This document shows positions 48,311 to 62,780 of a stretch of DNA of 64,000 bases, one piece after another (the stretch's first letter is position 1; each line of letters starts with the position of its first letter). The notes below the pieces were generated by a model. It was given only the letters and a program-made list of their open reading frames with translations. It had not been told where the DNA came from and searched no databases. The position numbers and the translations under genes were made by a program. This stretch comes from Sphagnum compactum (taxonomy: Eukaryota; Bryophyta; Sphagnopsida; Sphagnales): contig OZ234493.1 in NCBI GenBank assembly GCA_965153455.1, forward strand, positions 1,922,001 through 1,986,000. Reading direction: 5' to 3'.

Positions 48311-49127
48311 TGACGCGCTCCTTGGTCCCGGGGTGAACGCACTTGAGGGTTCACCAATGTGAAGTTGCGGAAAGTTGGGACCGAAGGGCACGCTCCCAAC
48401 TTCCAACTCTAGAAAGGGGTAGAGGGTCGAGCTGGAAGCCCCGGGATTAGACTAGGACGAGGGACTAGTAGATCAAGCACGAATCTACATCAAAAACCAA
48501 CCACAAATGGGTTAGTTCACATTCGGGAACACCCTTGGGTGTTGGGACGAGCCACGGGCACTTTGGACTACTTGACTCACCACAGCCCGGACTCGGGGGA
48601 AGCCACCACCTTCCCCCTTATAGTATACTCTGCAGCTCGCCACGGAGGCTACATCCAAATGGCACATTTTCTTGGGACTCCCGAAATGGAGTCCCGAAAC
48701 TGTCCCGGCAGGACTCTTGGAACTTTGAACGGTCATAACTCCCGACTCCGGAGTCCGATCACAACGAGGTCCAAACCAAAGTTGTAGTCCTCGTCAAGAT
48801 CTTTTCAACGTCATGTTGCACTCCCCAAGGCAACGTCGGGAAAGGATTGATTCTTGACTTTTAGTGGTCGGGAGTCAAACTGCCAGTTTGACTCCTGGCC
48901 CTTCTTTTGCCCATAACTTGGGCTGCAGATGTCCGAATGGCAAATGTGAGGCCATTTTCGATATCTAAGTTTCAAGACCTTTCCAATGACACCATCGCCT
49001 CAAGGCGAGGTGTTTTGGGCCTTGCTGTCGCACTCTGAACATTTAAAAGTCCCAGAGGACTTCAAACCTCCAACTTTTCCAAGTGTTGGGCTTCACCCCC
49101 ACACTTGGCCAAAGTGGGGTTGCGACA
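48311..49127 (-). repeat. Right LTR (5' LTR of the minus-strand element)
   Basis: 817 bp from TGACGCGC to TTGCGACA on the plus strand, three bases shorter than the other LTR because of a small deletion near 48,993-49,000. It carries the same minus-strand TATA-like motif near 48,619-48,626. Confidence 0.93.
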
Positions 49128-49132
49128 ATTTG
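49128..49132. repeat. Target-site duplication of the gypsy element, right
   Basis: ATTTG immediately after the right LTR, matching 42,183-42,187. Confidence 0.85.
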
Positions 49133-52100
49133 GGTCTCCACCTTCCTTGTATTTGAACCAATCCATGTTTTTTCGTGTGAAGGTGGCTACCGTAGGATTA
49201 AGTAAGGTCATGACTAAGAGAGGAGCCATACCGGTGGGGTGTGGTGGTTGGTGATAACCATGGTATGGAGGAATTACAGAGACCCTTCAGTAATGATGTG
49301 GTGATGTTTGGAGCGTTGGAAGTGGGGGTAGCCAACTTGAAAATTGTTGCCTCTAAGGTGATGGAATGAACTGAAATGTCACAATTTGTGCTATTGTGAA
49401 TGTTGTCAATAAGCTAACAACCCTCCAATGTGGCCTTAAATCACAAAATCGATCCAACCCTAGTTGGTCCATCGTTCCCCCTTCCAATTCCTAAAATCTC
49501 CCATGGCCATTTGGTGAACTATCACGTCAACGTCGTTCTTCCTTGGAGTGGTCTAAAAAGGGTAGATTTGATGTGGTTATTTCTGAGTGGGACTGACCTT
49601 TGCTTTGACCCCCTCAACCTCTTTCTCCTTTCTTCTTCTTGATGTCGCAATGTTCGGCTATTCACTCCCCTCTCTTCATTCCTTTTCATTTCGTGCGGCC
49701 TATTATAACACTTAATTATAAGTTAGGATACAATCTTCAACATGGTTAGATTCACCACAATATTCCATTAATAGTAGAGAAGTGTCTCACCGTGATTGCC
49801 GAAAATGTTAAAATAAAATATTACACTTTAAGATATTTGTTTGCTTAAATTTTATTCCCTTAACAATTCTACCAAGGTCTATTATATGGAATTTTTTAGC
49901 AATGGTTGTGTGTTCAAGTTTTGGTCCCCTTATTTTTCATTACCAATTCCACACCCTATTTGCCCTACAACCTCATTATCCTATCTAGTTCTAATATGCA
50001 ATTCTTACTATCTATTTTTCCTCTTTTTTTTGGTTCCCATCAAGGTTAACTAAAACTAAGTTACAACATGATCAAGCTAAAATAAACATACAATGATTCC
50101 TTCCTACTATGCACAACATTCCCACAACCTCCCTCCCCAATGTTTTATTTATAGATCACCTTGGTACGAAGAAAAACAAATGGTCCCTTCTTTTGTAGGG
50201 GTTTCCTCCTATACCCCCTTTCCTCCTTTCTATCTGTCTATGTTGTCTCCTCTTGCTCGTCACCATCCTGCTTCCTTTGCTCTCCTTGCTAGCAACAAGT
50301 TGTCCTAGGGCTTTTTCCTTCATTATCTCATGATCCTTACCTTTCTCTCTTTCTATCATTTCCCACTCAACAAGGAAACACCCAAAAACAACATCCCTTT
50401 TAGATTCAAACTCATTTAAAGTTGAAAGGGGTTTAAGGTTGAATTAACCCTAAAAGTGGTGAAGTCCCCACTTCCAATCAGGGTGAAATTATGAAATGTA
50501 TACTATAGGGTATAAGCTAGATGTACAGAGGTGGATAATCATCAATAAGAAAGGTATAAGTGATGATCATTAATAAGTAAAGGTTAAAAGCTTAAAAGAA
50601 AGGTGAAACACGTACACCAAACATTCATAAATTAAAAATTAAAAACACCAAAGCAAGCTATTAGTGCCAAACATTGATAAATAATAGTTAAAAGCACAAA
50701 GGGTAAGGTGGTAAATACTAAGCATTGATAAATAGTAACCAAAAGCACATATTCAAAATGACAAATGTGAAATACAAGAAGTTATAATTGAAAGCAAAAG
50801 GAACATTGCAAGAAATGATGGACACAACAAGTAATATTAAAAAGGATAGAATCAAGAAGGAAAACAAGTTACAAATCACAAAAGTAACATCCCAAAAAAA
50901 AAAAAAATGCAATTTGAAAAGGTTCAAAAGATGAAAAAAAAGAACGCAATGGTGGTAGGCTTCTTCCCTTTAAAGGATGTGAACAAGCCATTTGACAACA
51001 ATTGCATGACCTAACCCTAACAACGTTGTTTTCTAACCCTAACCATAATATATTTAACTTGAATGGAAAAGATAATAGATTAACTTAATTGGAGTTTAAA
51101 ACTCTTAGTTTAACTTATAACCGGTGGTTTTCTATAACATGTGGAATTTTGCTCAAACCATTTGCACAATTTTTCAATGGAAGTAGTTTTTTAAAAAAAA
51201 TTCATGGTTATATAACAACTAGATATAACAATTGGATCTTTTAACATTTTTTAGTAACTATCAAACATTGGTTTAAAATGTACTTTTTTGCAATATTAAA
51301 TTGCATTTATAAGATATTTTGATTTTATTTAATTATACCTTATTTTCTCAATGCAAAAAGAAATTCTAATTTGTTTCAAAACTAGTGGCATTAGGTGAAT
51401 AGGTGGTATTCACCAACAACAAGTGAAGGCATTGTGGTTGAAATGTTGAAACACAATTTTAATAAGGGATCGTTGACCCAATTTTTCTAGGGATTGTTGA
51501 CCTTTAGAACATCTCCATCAAACACAATAATGCATATCACAATTTGTATGAAGATCAATAAAAAATTTGCCCAGCTGATTTAGTAAATTGACTATGGCTC
51601 AACACTTTTGCTCAATATGCGGAGCTGGCAAAAGCCACAACGTAGTGTAACTAACTCATGCTCTTGATTGGTCAGATGTATTGATTAGTCCAAGTGGTTT
51701 GTAATTTAGTAGGTTTTGAAACTTGTATTATCCCACGTTCATGTTTATGGGCGGGGCTTGGAATTGGTAAATAGGACGTGATATTGGATGTCAAACACTA
51801 TTATTGCACAGCCAAATGCCGAGTATAGGTGGTAGCTTCTCTTAGGAAGAAGCTAACAATACGAGGACATGATATACCCATGACTCTGATGAGCACTAAT
51901 GCACGACTAGTGTAGTAGTCATGACAAACCCTTCAAGCCTTCATTGATATTCATGCAAACATATTGCATTGCACGCAATAATGTGTCATATTGCTCAGGG
52001 GTCAGAACCCAAGTGACATTTATGGATGGCTCCATGGGAAGAAGAAGGACCTTCTCATGCACATTCGCAAAAAAAATAAATCCTACGTACCACACCAGAC

Positions 52101-52838
52101 TTGGCATGTGCAAATCTTACAAATCACATTTAAGTCATTGATGAATGCATAATCAAGACTCTACCGTGTATACTATTACTCGGTTGTAACATTAACTCCA
52201 TCTCCAAAAGAAAACAACATCTAATCAGCAATGTTGTTTTTTTTTGGGGTAAAATTTTTTTGTGATGTATAGCCATAATGGTGATGATCCACACGAAGAT
52301 TTAGTTAGATTTGGTGAAAGCTAAATATGGAATTATATATATATATATACTTCTATATTTTTGGCTCCTTTACTTGTATTGTGTATAAAGATTTGGCAAT
52401 TTTTCTTAAATTTTGGCTGAATTCTAGCCAGTAAAAATCCCAAAAAGCATGATTTTTAGCACTTTTATTTTTAATAGAGCTTTCTGGCTATTTATATAGC
52501 CAACCAAAAAAAAAGAAGATGCTGATCAATCATTCAAAAAATAATGTTTACATGAATTAATGTCAATCAATCTTTTTTCTTTTGCCAATAAAATCAAACA
52601 AATGAAACACCCCAAAAAAAAAAAAAGAGAAAATATTGTGTTGCAAATTCCATTTTTCACCAAATTTCATTCTAATGTCTTTTAAGGAGAGTGTGGCCAA
52701 TTAAGGCAAAATCCATTTTGGGATGCTCACCATTGAGGCTGCATCACAAAATTGAAAGAAAATGGCTGGTGCCACTGACAAAAATGAGGGCTATTGGTGT
52801 GTGATTTGAGGTCAAAAGTTTTACAAAGTTTTGCAAGG

Positions 52839-52863
52839 AAACCCTAAACCCTAAACCCTAAAC
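52839..52863. repeat. Interstitial telomere-like repeat
   Basis: Three full AAACCCT units plus AAAC, the plant telomere repeat type. Short interstitial copies are common and also occur in promoters as telo-boxes. Confidence 0.8.
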
Positions 52864-54180
52864 GAAAATTTTGCACTTTGTGGTAGTGTAAATGGAGGAG
52901 GGTGCCTTATATGTTGTAATGGGGCATCAACCGTGCGTGAGCATTTTGGAAAGCAAAATGCCCATAGAGGAAACACAACCATTTCGCTATTCAAGATGCT
53001 GTCATTACCGTTTTAAAACTTGTATTATTAACGTGATATCCGGTGGATACAAGTTGGTACCCATCAAGTATCACTGTAAAAAAAAAAAAATTAAATGGTG
53101 AAAAGTAAGTCAAGTTTTACACCGGCTAACCCCCAGCTAGCCCTAGGCGTTGCCCTTATAAATGCACAAACCCACCACCATACTTTTCACTAAATAGATA
53201 GTCTCGGTAAAACCACAACCGATTCGGATTGGATGGGTTTCAGGAGGGGTTTGAACGGGTATTGGCCGGGTATATTGATGACAACTTGGGTATACAATAT
53301 TCATTCATATGAGTACTAGTATTGAATTAACATACCAAACGGGTATGAATTGAGGCAAAATACCAGCCTTACACCAATGCCAGCCTCGTATGAGACCCTG
53401 AGGTGATACCAGGTTTAAACTTGTATTACCAATACCTGTCGGGTAAGAAAAAACTTGAGGCAAAAAAGCCCTAACCAACATTGATTTGAAGTGAACAATA
53501 TGCACTACTATGCTTCCTCTAGTTAAGTTAGTAAGCACTCGAAGGTCTTCCTTCTAGTTGATCATCCAAACAACTCTCACCAAAGTCAGTCTCTTTGGCA
53601 CCATTATTAGTTTTTTCTTTTTTGCTGGCGCAAAACATGTCAAGAGAATTTGTGTCATAAAAAGCGAAAAACAAATTCACATGAAACGTGTTCAAAGGTT
53701 TAACAAATTGGAATGACAACTGGGGAAAAAAATAAAAATAAATATTTTATTTTATTAATTTTTGGGTATAACCGTTAGTGGTCGATGTTGGGTGTATTGA
53801 TTCAATAGGCCGCATGGAAACTCAACATAAGTTGCTTGCTTAAAGCAATTAGTACGGTGGACACTTGGGACAAGATAGTATTTGGTGAGAGTCCTGTAAT
53901 CCAAATGCAAGTCCAATGCTTAACCTAACTCTCAAGTAATGACCTCAGTAGACAACTATTGTTTGTAGCTTTTTTTGCAGCTGCTTTGCTTTTGGCTCCT
54001 TAGAGCTCCTTTAGGATTTTCAATAGCTTTGCAAATAAATGAAGTTTGCTGGTATCTGATAGATAATGTATGGAAATAGTAATGTCGTGTCTGATGATTT
54101 ATCGATGCAAATCACAAGGCCCAAATGAATGACTTGATTCACATTTTGTTCCAAGTTATGAGATGGTGCCATCAGGCTTG

Positions 54181-54261
54181 AAAGTAATGAGTATTATTCA
54201 ATCTTGCAAAGTAATGAGTATTATTCAATCTTGCAAAGTAATGAGTATTATTCAATCTTGC
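54181..54261. repeat. 27-bp tandem triplication
   Basis: Three near-perfect copies of a 27-bp unit containing AGTAATGAGTATTATTC. Because the period is divisible by three it gives a repeated nine-residue peptide in one frame, but the surrounding frame has no protein character. Confidence 0.85.
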
Positions 54262-55314
54262 AATCTCATGAGGGCAAGAAATCGTAAAAACATCTTCACC
54301 AGTGTCCAGTATGTGACCCTACAAATTAAGATTGAAGTCAAAATGTGTTGGTTTAGCTCAGCAAAATGGTTTCGGCCTAGCCATTTTGGCATAGTTTTTT
54401 ATTAAGGCTGGTGAACAGCAGAGAGAGAAGCTTAACAACTGCTGTTGTTGATTGGCTAAATAGTTTGATTGGTCCAGGTGGGTTGCTATTAATTAGTAAT
54501 GTCCCCATCTATTTGCAATTTTAGTTTTATGGGTGGGGTTGGAAAAAAATAAAAGTAAAAATAACTAAACTTGGATGTGAGAAATCATTTTTGCAAGGTC
54601 ACATACTGAGCCATGTTGGAGATGTTTTACCCTAAAAAGAGTTATTTTTCTTTTGAATTCATTTTTCTGGATGTTGATTTAGGAATTTATTATGGTGGGT
54701 TTTATTATTAGCATAGTGATCCCAAAAGAATGATCCCAACATTCCTACATTTTTCCAGTAGAAAAGAGAAAACAATTGAGCTATGTACTAGTTTTCCAAA
54801 GAAAACAGAATTAAGTTACAATACATAAGTGAGCAAAGTGTAAGAACAAGGTGTCATCTAGTGGCCCAAAAATCTTCATGTCAGACCACCAAATGCATCA
54901 TCTCCATTTGTCGTGGAGGGTAGTAGGTTGTAGCACAAACAATCAATCCATTAATGGGGTACACAAAGTATGAATTGATGAAGGTCCTCCCGAGTCTACA
55001 ATAGCACAAATGTCAAATATTTGGCATAATAATGGGGTTCAGTGGAAGGAAGATCACCATTTTGATCGGCTTTAATTCAATCCACTGTTAGCGCATGCAT
55101 GAGGTTGGTGAGCTTGAAGCCACCGTTACGGCATGGCATGGGGTTGCTGAGCTTGAAGTGGTTATGGGCTTTAAATTCAATCCATGGTTAGTGCATGGGA
55201 TTGATGAGCTTGAAGCAACCTCGAAGGCTTCAATAGTATGTTAAGTGTTAGGATCTAAGTGGACAAAAATGAAAGCAACTTGCTCAACAATTTTCATTCT
55301 ATGTATGGCACAAT

Positions 55315-55368
<54 letters not shown>
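55315..55368. repeat. (GT)n(GA)n compound microsatellite
   Basis: A GT run of about 24 bp passing directly into a GA run of about 30 bp. Confidence 0.95.
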
Positions 55369-55371
<3 letters not shown>

Positions 55372-58300
55372 CCATAACAATTTTTTATGAAAGTACATGA
55401 ATTGCATCATAGTTTGGTGCTCTTAGGACAATAATTTTTTGGATTCATTTATGGATGGTAGTTTGGACTCATTTATGCGTTGAGTGTGGGACTAGGTTTG
55501 GATTTTATTGTGTAGTTGGTATGGAAATTTTTTTGTGGTGTTCACCACGCATGCATGCCCTCACATGCAACTCGAGAGTTTCATGGATTTGGCACCATTT
55601 ACCGAAAAAAAGATTTACCAACCAAACACAATTTCTTTCTTGTTTTTTTTTATAAAAAAATCGGTCTTTAGGGTTAGTTTCTTTCCATGTGGCCCCACTA
55701 TGCCAACTATTATTTGGTAAATATATACATCCTCCAATCATTTCAATTTGTATAAGAACATGTAAAAAAGGTATTAGGGCCTTTATCAGTATTTTCCCAC
55801 ATTTAAATACTAAAAAGAGTTAATTCCACCGACCAATACTTTTTTCTTTTTTTTCCTTGACTGCCCAATTGCCCAACTAAGATGCATCTGATCATCAATG
55901 ATCATCTTCATATATTACCCACACAAATCTTTTTTTGTTGTATATTTATATATGCCCAAAGTGTGCATAATAGGACCCAAAATTTGTGTTTGGGCATCAT
56001 CCAAAAGATGGATTGGGCCAAGGGCAAACAAGAAAAAAAAAAAGAAAAAAAAGCAGACAATATTTTTGCACTATTTACAATAGGTAAAGCACCCATTGCT
56101 AATTTTTATTGTCCGCCCAATTAATAACACAATGCTAATTATTTCCACTGCCCCCACCACCTATTGAACATGAAAAAAGTGAATACCTTACTACTACATT
56201 AGCAACTTCAACGTTAATTATATTATCTTTAGAAATATTGAAATTTTCCCAAAAAAGTTAATATGAAAAAATTAAAAGAAAATATTGAGTCTTCAAGAAT
56301 ATTCTATTTGTTGAAGTTGCCAATGTACTAGGGGAGTAAAAAGTAAGAGACAATTTCAAATATATTTAAATTTTTAAAGATATTTAAATTAAAGATATTT
56401 AAATTGTCATATATGTGACACTTGGGTCATTGTTACATCCGATCAATCAAAAACAATTGTTTCGTTATATATTTCATCCATAGCACGTCCCAAACATGTT
56501 CCCCAAGTTCCCAATGTATTCCTCAACATGTTCCCAATAGATGTTTGAGAATTATGAGCTTGGACCTTTTTTCTTCATGGATTTATTGATTAGGGTTCAA
56601 GCATGGTTTGATTCAATCATTTTTTTTTTACATTATGAATAGTTCACACTTACATTAGTTTAATTTTTAACAATTATAATAATTGTCAAACTACAAATAT
56701 TGTAACTGTTCCTTATGTTTTTGGTCAAAAATATAGAACCATTCTCTAATATTAATAAACATGTGGTTGGTTAAAAAACTTATGTGAAAGCTTAAATATT
56801 TCAATATAAAATGGACTATAGACAATAAAAATTTGATGAAAAAATGTTTTTTTATTTTTGACATCATCATAACATATTTTTCGAATTCAAATATTTCATT
56901 GTATCCATGTGACAAATGTATCATCACCATATTAAAAGTCCATTGTGAATTCATTTTTTCTCATAATTTATTCATATTTTTAAAAATGTGATTCCCATTG
57001 AACTTTATGGTAACATGGATAATTTAAATTTTGATAATATTAATGTTAAATATGCTTTCACATTTTAAATTCATATATAATCTAGAAAAAATGTGACTAT
57101 GACAATTCAAATAGTCTTCCTATTGTGTTGAACCCTTTAGGTGAAAAGTCCATGAATGAATCTCAATATAAATATAGAACATTTATTTGAACAAATAATT
57201 AAATAAGTCTTGAATGTCAAATATATTTGTCAAAATTTTATTGGGATAGGCAAGGGAATCATCCTTGATTCCACGTGATGGTGGTAAATACAAAAAAATT
57301 AATCTTATATTCTGATTTAGATATGGATTAAAACATATCATAAAACTAATACTAATAAAATTTGATCATTCATATCTACTCATATCTAGTTTCAGAATTA
57401 AAATATAGTCATGAAAGTATGAGAAAAACATCAAAACATCAAATCTAGCTATAAAATTGAAGCTTTTCTAGAAAAAATAATATTATTGTTTCATACTCCC
57501 ACAAAACTCCATGTTCTACAATGAACAATCCTCTCTTCATTCTTTTCCTTCTTCCAAGATATAACCATCTAAAAAAAACAGTCCTTGAATTATTCAAATT
57601 CAAACAGTGACAAAAATTATGTAATATAGCTAGCAATTCTTAAAACAATAACTAGGTAAATAAAAATATACTAACTAACTATTACCATGAGTAATTACTC
57701 CTTTAACAGATGGATTGAAACAAAGCATCATAAATTTTAAATATGTGAGGAGTGTGCTTCATAGACTACATGAATAACATATGGGGAAGAAGAACAAGAC
57801 ACGTGTCACATGGGAAAATATATTAACATGGATCACAAAACATCATTTTTGTGAAGTCAAGTTGAATAAACATTGATGGTAAACATATTTCCATAAAAAC
57901 ATCGATTTCAAACATAAGATATAAAAATTCCTATAGTTTTGGAATTGCTTTATTTTGTGTTTTGGAATAATTTCCTAATGCAAATTTTGGTCAAACATTA
58001 TGATCTGTTCTTTGGTTTTTGGGTAGACCAAAATGTTTGTTAATAATGAATATTCATTATTCATGAACATGAAGGTATATATGCCCACATATAATCATAT
58101 TTCAGGGAACTTTGTAAAGTTTATATGAAATTCAAGTTTATTTCATATTTTCATTGTTAATTATATTTATAATCATAGTTTTAAACAAAATATGTTTCAT
58201 ATTTTTAAAAATTTACAAAGAGTATCTTTGTATTTTCTTTGTGGAATTCATGCCCTAATCACTGAGATCCAAAGTGATCATGCATGGATTTCCATGCAAT

Positions 58301-61300
58301 TTTATACAAAATTTGTGTTGGAACAACATTCAATTAATGGTCATGGCCATTGTTGGAACTCCCTCTATGACAATTGATATAAGCAAGGTTTAAAATTTAA
58401 ATAATACTAGTTAGGATGCCTACCATTTTCATCAACTAGGATGGTAGAAGGATAATTCGAAGGTACATAATGTCACACTTATATAGTTTAAGGTGCAAGG
58501 ATTAAAATTAAGTCACTTTACGAAGGAGATAAAAGAATCCAAAATTGCACTCTCTAATAATTCTACTTTACCAAACATGATTTCCATATTAGCGTTTGTG
58601 TTTTTTTTCCTTCCAATATCCTCCTTCACATGCATGAAAATGCATTACAATCTTTGCAACAAATGAATACTTCGCCTTCAATTACTTCCATCTATTGTAT
58701 ACAATAGATTTTCTAGCTTCCTTTTGCTTGTGGGGATTTTCTTCACCTTTCCATGAGCCCCCATTGCCTCACCCACAAAAACAGTATTCCATTACATCAC
58801 CATTTTTACAAGTTCTCTTTCAATAAAAAATTATGCTAATCCAAACATATTTATTCTTGACTACAAATGAATTCATGGACATGCATGAAGAATGAGGAAT
58901 TAAAAAACATGTGATGTAGGGGAAAAAAAAGAGGGATAAATTCAAGAGTAAGCCAAGGAATGTGCATATACTTAACACCTTATTGAACATTGCAACAAAG
59001 TCAATGCCCAAGATGCCCCAACTAATTTTGCACCCGTTCTCACCATCATGTCCATTCTTGAAGCAACATATTTTTAAAAACCATTCTAACAAACAAAAAT
59101 GAAAATATTATTGTCTTCCTTTTGGCACCATAAACATCAACAATAATATTTGTCAAAAAAACACACCAATCAAAACAACACCAATGGTAATCAATAGTAA
59201 TTTAACTTACTTTTAAATTGTTGAATTTCACTTCAAGAAAGATTTCAAAGGTATGATTCTAAATTGTGGATTGGGACGTATTAGAAATCTCCATTGCCTT
59301 TTTTGAAAAAAATCTTCACAACAAAAATCATACATTGAAAAAAGAAGTATTATATTATTACAAATTCAATTCATCCCAAAATTCTTATTTAAATTTGAGT
59401 CTTTGAATGTAAGGACACGATTTCTACTAACAATATAATGTGTGCCAAAGTTGCCAAGGTATTAGAATATAACTTTCAACAACCTTAAGTATTTTTCCCC
59501 CCTTCTTTTTGGTCTTCAATTTATTCTTGTAAGGGGAAGGGAAGGGGGTTATGTAAACTTGGATAAAAGTGACCCATATTTGATTCTTGGAAGGATCTAT
59601 CAATTTATGGTTCAATTGAAAGTCCAAATATACTTGATTTTTGGAATTGACAACTTCTTTTTTGTTTTCAATTTTAATGCGTTGAAATTCAAATGTTTAA
59701 TTTTTGGCATAATAAAATTGCATGCAATTTTATTTTCTTATTAATTCATTAAACAATTGAAATTCTTGGGGGGGGGGGGGGAGGGGGACACTATCTTGCT
59801 TGGCTTGAAATAACTTCAAAAGGGCAATTGTTAAGTTTTGAAAAAATTGGTTGTGTTACAACAATGATTTGGGACATAATTACATGGAAAATTTGCTACT
59901 CAATATTTCATGTGCATATTCTAATACCAAAAAAAATTAATCCAAGGGGGAACTTTATGTCATTGTTTTGGCAACTTGAAATGAATTTTTTTTTTGTTTC
60001 AATATATTTCTAGAGGAAATCAAATCAAATATTTTACCTAGTATTGCACATATGACAATCCAAAAACTTCAAAAAAACTAACATGACGGTGAAAGCACAC
60101 TATGGGGAGGCCAAAAATGTGTTCACATTATATTATTTTCCAAGGGTGTCCATGTTTTGAACTTTAACCATAGTAATATTGGAGCATATTTTTTCAAAAT
60201 ATTTGCATAATATGGTAGATTATAACACAAAAAATCAATTGAAAAAAAATTTCCTTTTTCTAATTTATATTTTGCAATTGCAAAGTGTATTTGTGACAAA
60301 AAAATGCATGTCACTATGTACTAAAAAATGTGCATATACTAAAAATTTGATTGAAATGATTTTTAGTCTTTATGAAATTTGTTGTACTTATTAAACATTG
60401 TGATTTCATATGATTGGAATAAATTTGTGAGCCATGTGAAGAGTTTGATAAATTATCATATCACAAATGGGTGTTTTTTGGGGTGATAATCATAAGCAGG
60501 TGATAAACTAACATTTTGACAAACTATCATTTTCAAATGGAATATATTGACTTTTGCATAACACTTGTAATAAACAACATAATAAATATGATTATCACTC
60601 AATTTACTTCATATCAAAATGAAGTAGTTAGGCTTGGTTATTTGCAAAGCCCACGATGAAAATATTAATTGAGAGAGGAAATTATCTTGAAGAGAGTGAA
60701 TAGAGAATATATGCCAAAATCATTATATAATGCATAAGCATTTTCATATTTTGCAATGCATGTGGTTATTGAATGCATTTGTTTTAATTATGGTGACTAA
60801 CTATGGAATATATTTTCTTTTAGCATTTCATTTCTATTCGTTACATTAATTACCTTGGAAAAAATTCTTACCATATGCTCAGCTTGGAACCCCATTAAAT
60901 TTTAATATTGATTTCCGTTATAAAAAATGTTTCGTGTGTTCAATGTTGTTGATTGATTTAATCATATTTTGTGAAATATTTGATAGAATGTTTGAAATTT
61001 CATGTGTTGGTGTCGGCAATGTCAATTGCACTCTTGTTTTATTTCATTTTGAAATCTGCCATACTCGGTGTATATATTTGTTTACCCTACATTTACCCAC
61101 TTAGAGTAAACAATGAAATATTTACCCCAACCCTTACATTGCAAATAGGGTAAATGTTCAAAATTTACTTTTACCCTTACCTAGTTTGGAATTTCCAAAA
61201 CCAATATATCTTTTACCCCTGCCCGATATGTTTATTGAAATTTTATATTTACCCTCACCCAATTGGTATAGTAAAATGGATACTTCCACCCAACACTGGG

Positions 61301-62612
61301 ATAAATCATCTATTTGGCACAATTGTGCAAGCTTTTGGAAGATGACTTTTGTCTTCTTCTTTTCACTTTTTTATCAAGAATAAATGTGGCAAGGGTTGGT
61401 GCATTACATGCCCATATCATATGCCCATATCATTAGAATGGTGGGCAAAAGAGTTTGTTGATTGAATGTCATCAATTGTCAATACCACTTGTTCATATAT
61501 ATGTGTACCTATATGTTGGCTGATGTTACTAAAGTGTAGCAAGCTCAAATTGATGGTTCCCATATAAATTAATGGATGTCACAACCATTGGATCAACTCT
61601 TAGTTAGTGTCACAATGTTATAGGAAACATCAAATTTGGGCATGGAATTTTGGAAGTTCAACACCCTGAATTTTCTATAGTTATTTTCACAAGTTGTCTT
61701 GACATGTATGGAAACTATGATATATTCACTTGATGGATATGTTATTTGGGCATCACACAATAGTTTTTGGAAGTTGACTCCTATTCTTCAAGGTCTAAAA
61801 TACATTAAAAGGAATGTTAGAGGTGTGTTAAATTACAAATATCCTTGAATATACAAAACTATTGGGATGTGTGTTTGAATCATCATAACAAAGAAAATGA
61901 AATGATTAAAATAATCTATATATAATTAATGAAAAAATGATGTTTGTCTTCATGTGCCACTCAAACCTACTACCTCTTGTAGGCAATCTAACTACCTCAA
62001 TCCTTCCCCCTACCCACCTACAAAGATATGAAAGGACAAACATAACTTTTCATGTTCATGTATTTATTCTGCATGAACATGAAAAGACACAATGTTGAGA
62101 ACCATATGGAAATAAACTATTGGGAACCATATGGGAACAGATTAAAAAAAGAGAGAAGATAAGGGTAGAGGGTTGGGAACTTGCTACACATAATAGTAAT
62201 AATACAACCCCTCTTGATTCAAAATCAAAAAAAAACTGTTGGAGCCCTTAATTATGAAAGTCCACACCAACCTTCAAAGCAAATAATGTAAGGTAAGGCC
62301 CCAAGGTGAGGAGGCCATTCGCCAAATGTGAGGCTTAGGACAAGGCCTTAGGTGTAAGAGGCCTCTTGTAGGCCTAATGGCCCTCTTGTTTTCTAGGAGG
62401 TATCTATCATTAATGTTGTATAAGGTGCCTTCCATAATACACTAGAAAATTTCTCAAAAAAGTTGGGGCCATACTCGAATTAAGAAGCCTAAATAAGACA
62501 CAACACATATAAGAGGCCTCTAGTTTTTTGAGGAGGCATTTTTTATGTGCCCTCCAAAATACACAAGGAAATTTTTTGTGTCTGGGCAGCTCCAAGATGT
62601 ATGTGATCGGCA

Positions 62613-62738
62613 TTTCTTGAAGATTATATTTTTGCATGGTGAAGTATTTGAGTTTCCATAACTCTTCTTTTTTTGCCTTAAGATAAATTTTAATGCAAAT
62701 GGCAGGGCCACAGTGTAATTGACACACCCCTTTGTTTA
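62613..62738 (+). repeat. Dispersed repeat, copy 3 (partial)
   Basis: About 125 bp matching the last third of the repeat at 18,571-18,885: it contains TTTTTGCATGGTGAA and ends near GACACACCCC. The copy is truncated on its left side relative to copies 1 and 2. Confidence 0.7.
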
Positions 62739-62780
62739 ATGTGTATAAGGTATGTTCCAAAAATAAAAAAAGGCAAAATA

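Larger units (their letters stand above)
42188..49127 (-). mobile_element. Full-length degenerate Ty3/gypsy chromovirus retrotransposon
   Basis: A 6.94-kb LTR retrotransposon inserted on the minus strand. It has two LTRs of about 820 bp with TG...CA ends, a 5-bp ATTTG target duplication, a tRNA-iMet primer binding site, a purine tract, and gag, protease, reverse transcriptase, RNase H and integrase regions followed by a chromodomain. That order (integrase after RNase H) and the chromodomain assign it to the chromovirus branch of Ty3/gypsy. The coding region carries three in-frame stops and two frame breaks, so this copy is not autonomous. The LTRs differ at roughly forty positions by eye, so insertion is not recent. 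Its G+C content is much higher than the surrounding AT-rich DNA. Confidence 0.95.
49133..62612. other. Long AT-rich gene desert
   Basis: No credible protein-coding gene over 13 kb. Small structures seen: telomere-like AAACCCT repeats at 52,839-52,863; a 27-bp triplication at 54,181-54,261; a GT/GA compound microsatellite at 55,315-55,368; and a G-run at 59,769-59,786. A frame at 51,919-52,113 (-) has a faint retrotransposon-gag flavour but is too short to call. Confidence 0.55.

Noticed and set aside
47420-48406. Extension of gag upstream of ATG 48,268 into the LTR
   Set aside because: The extra N-terminal codons come from the LTR and primer site and would not be expected in the gag product; the ATG after the primer site is the natural start.
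42173-49389. AATGTCACAATTTG shared by the left flank of the gypsy element and 49,376-49,389
   Set aside because: It is too long and too far from the right LTR (about 250 bp) to be the target duplication, which is clearly ATTTG at the LTR edges; treated as coincidence or an older local repeat.
51919-52113. Minus-strand frame with WVLTPEQYDTLLRAMQ, resembling a retrotransposon gag fragment
   Set aside because: Too short and isolated, with no neighbouring pol sequence, LTR or primer site.
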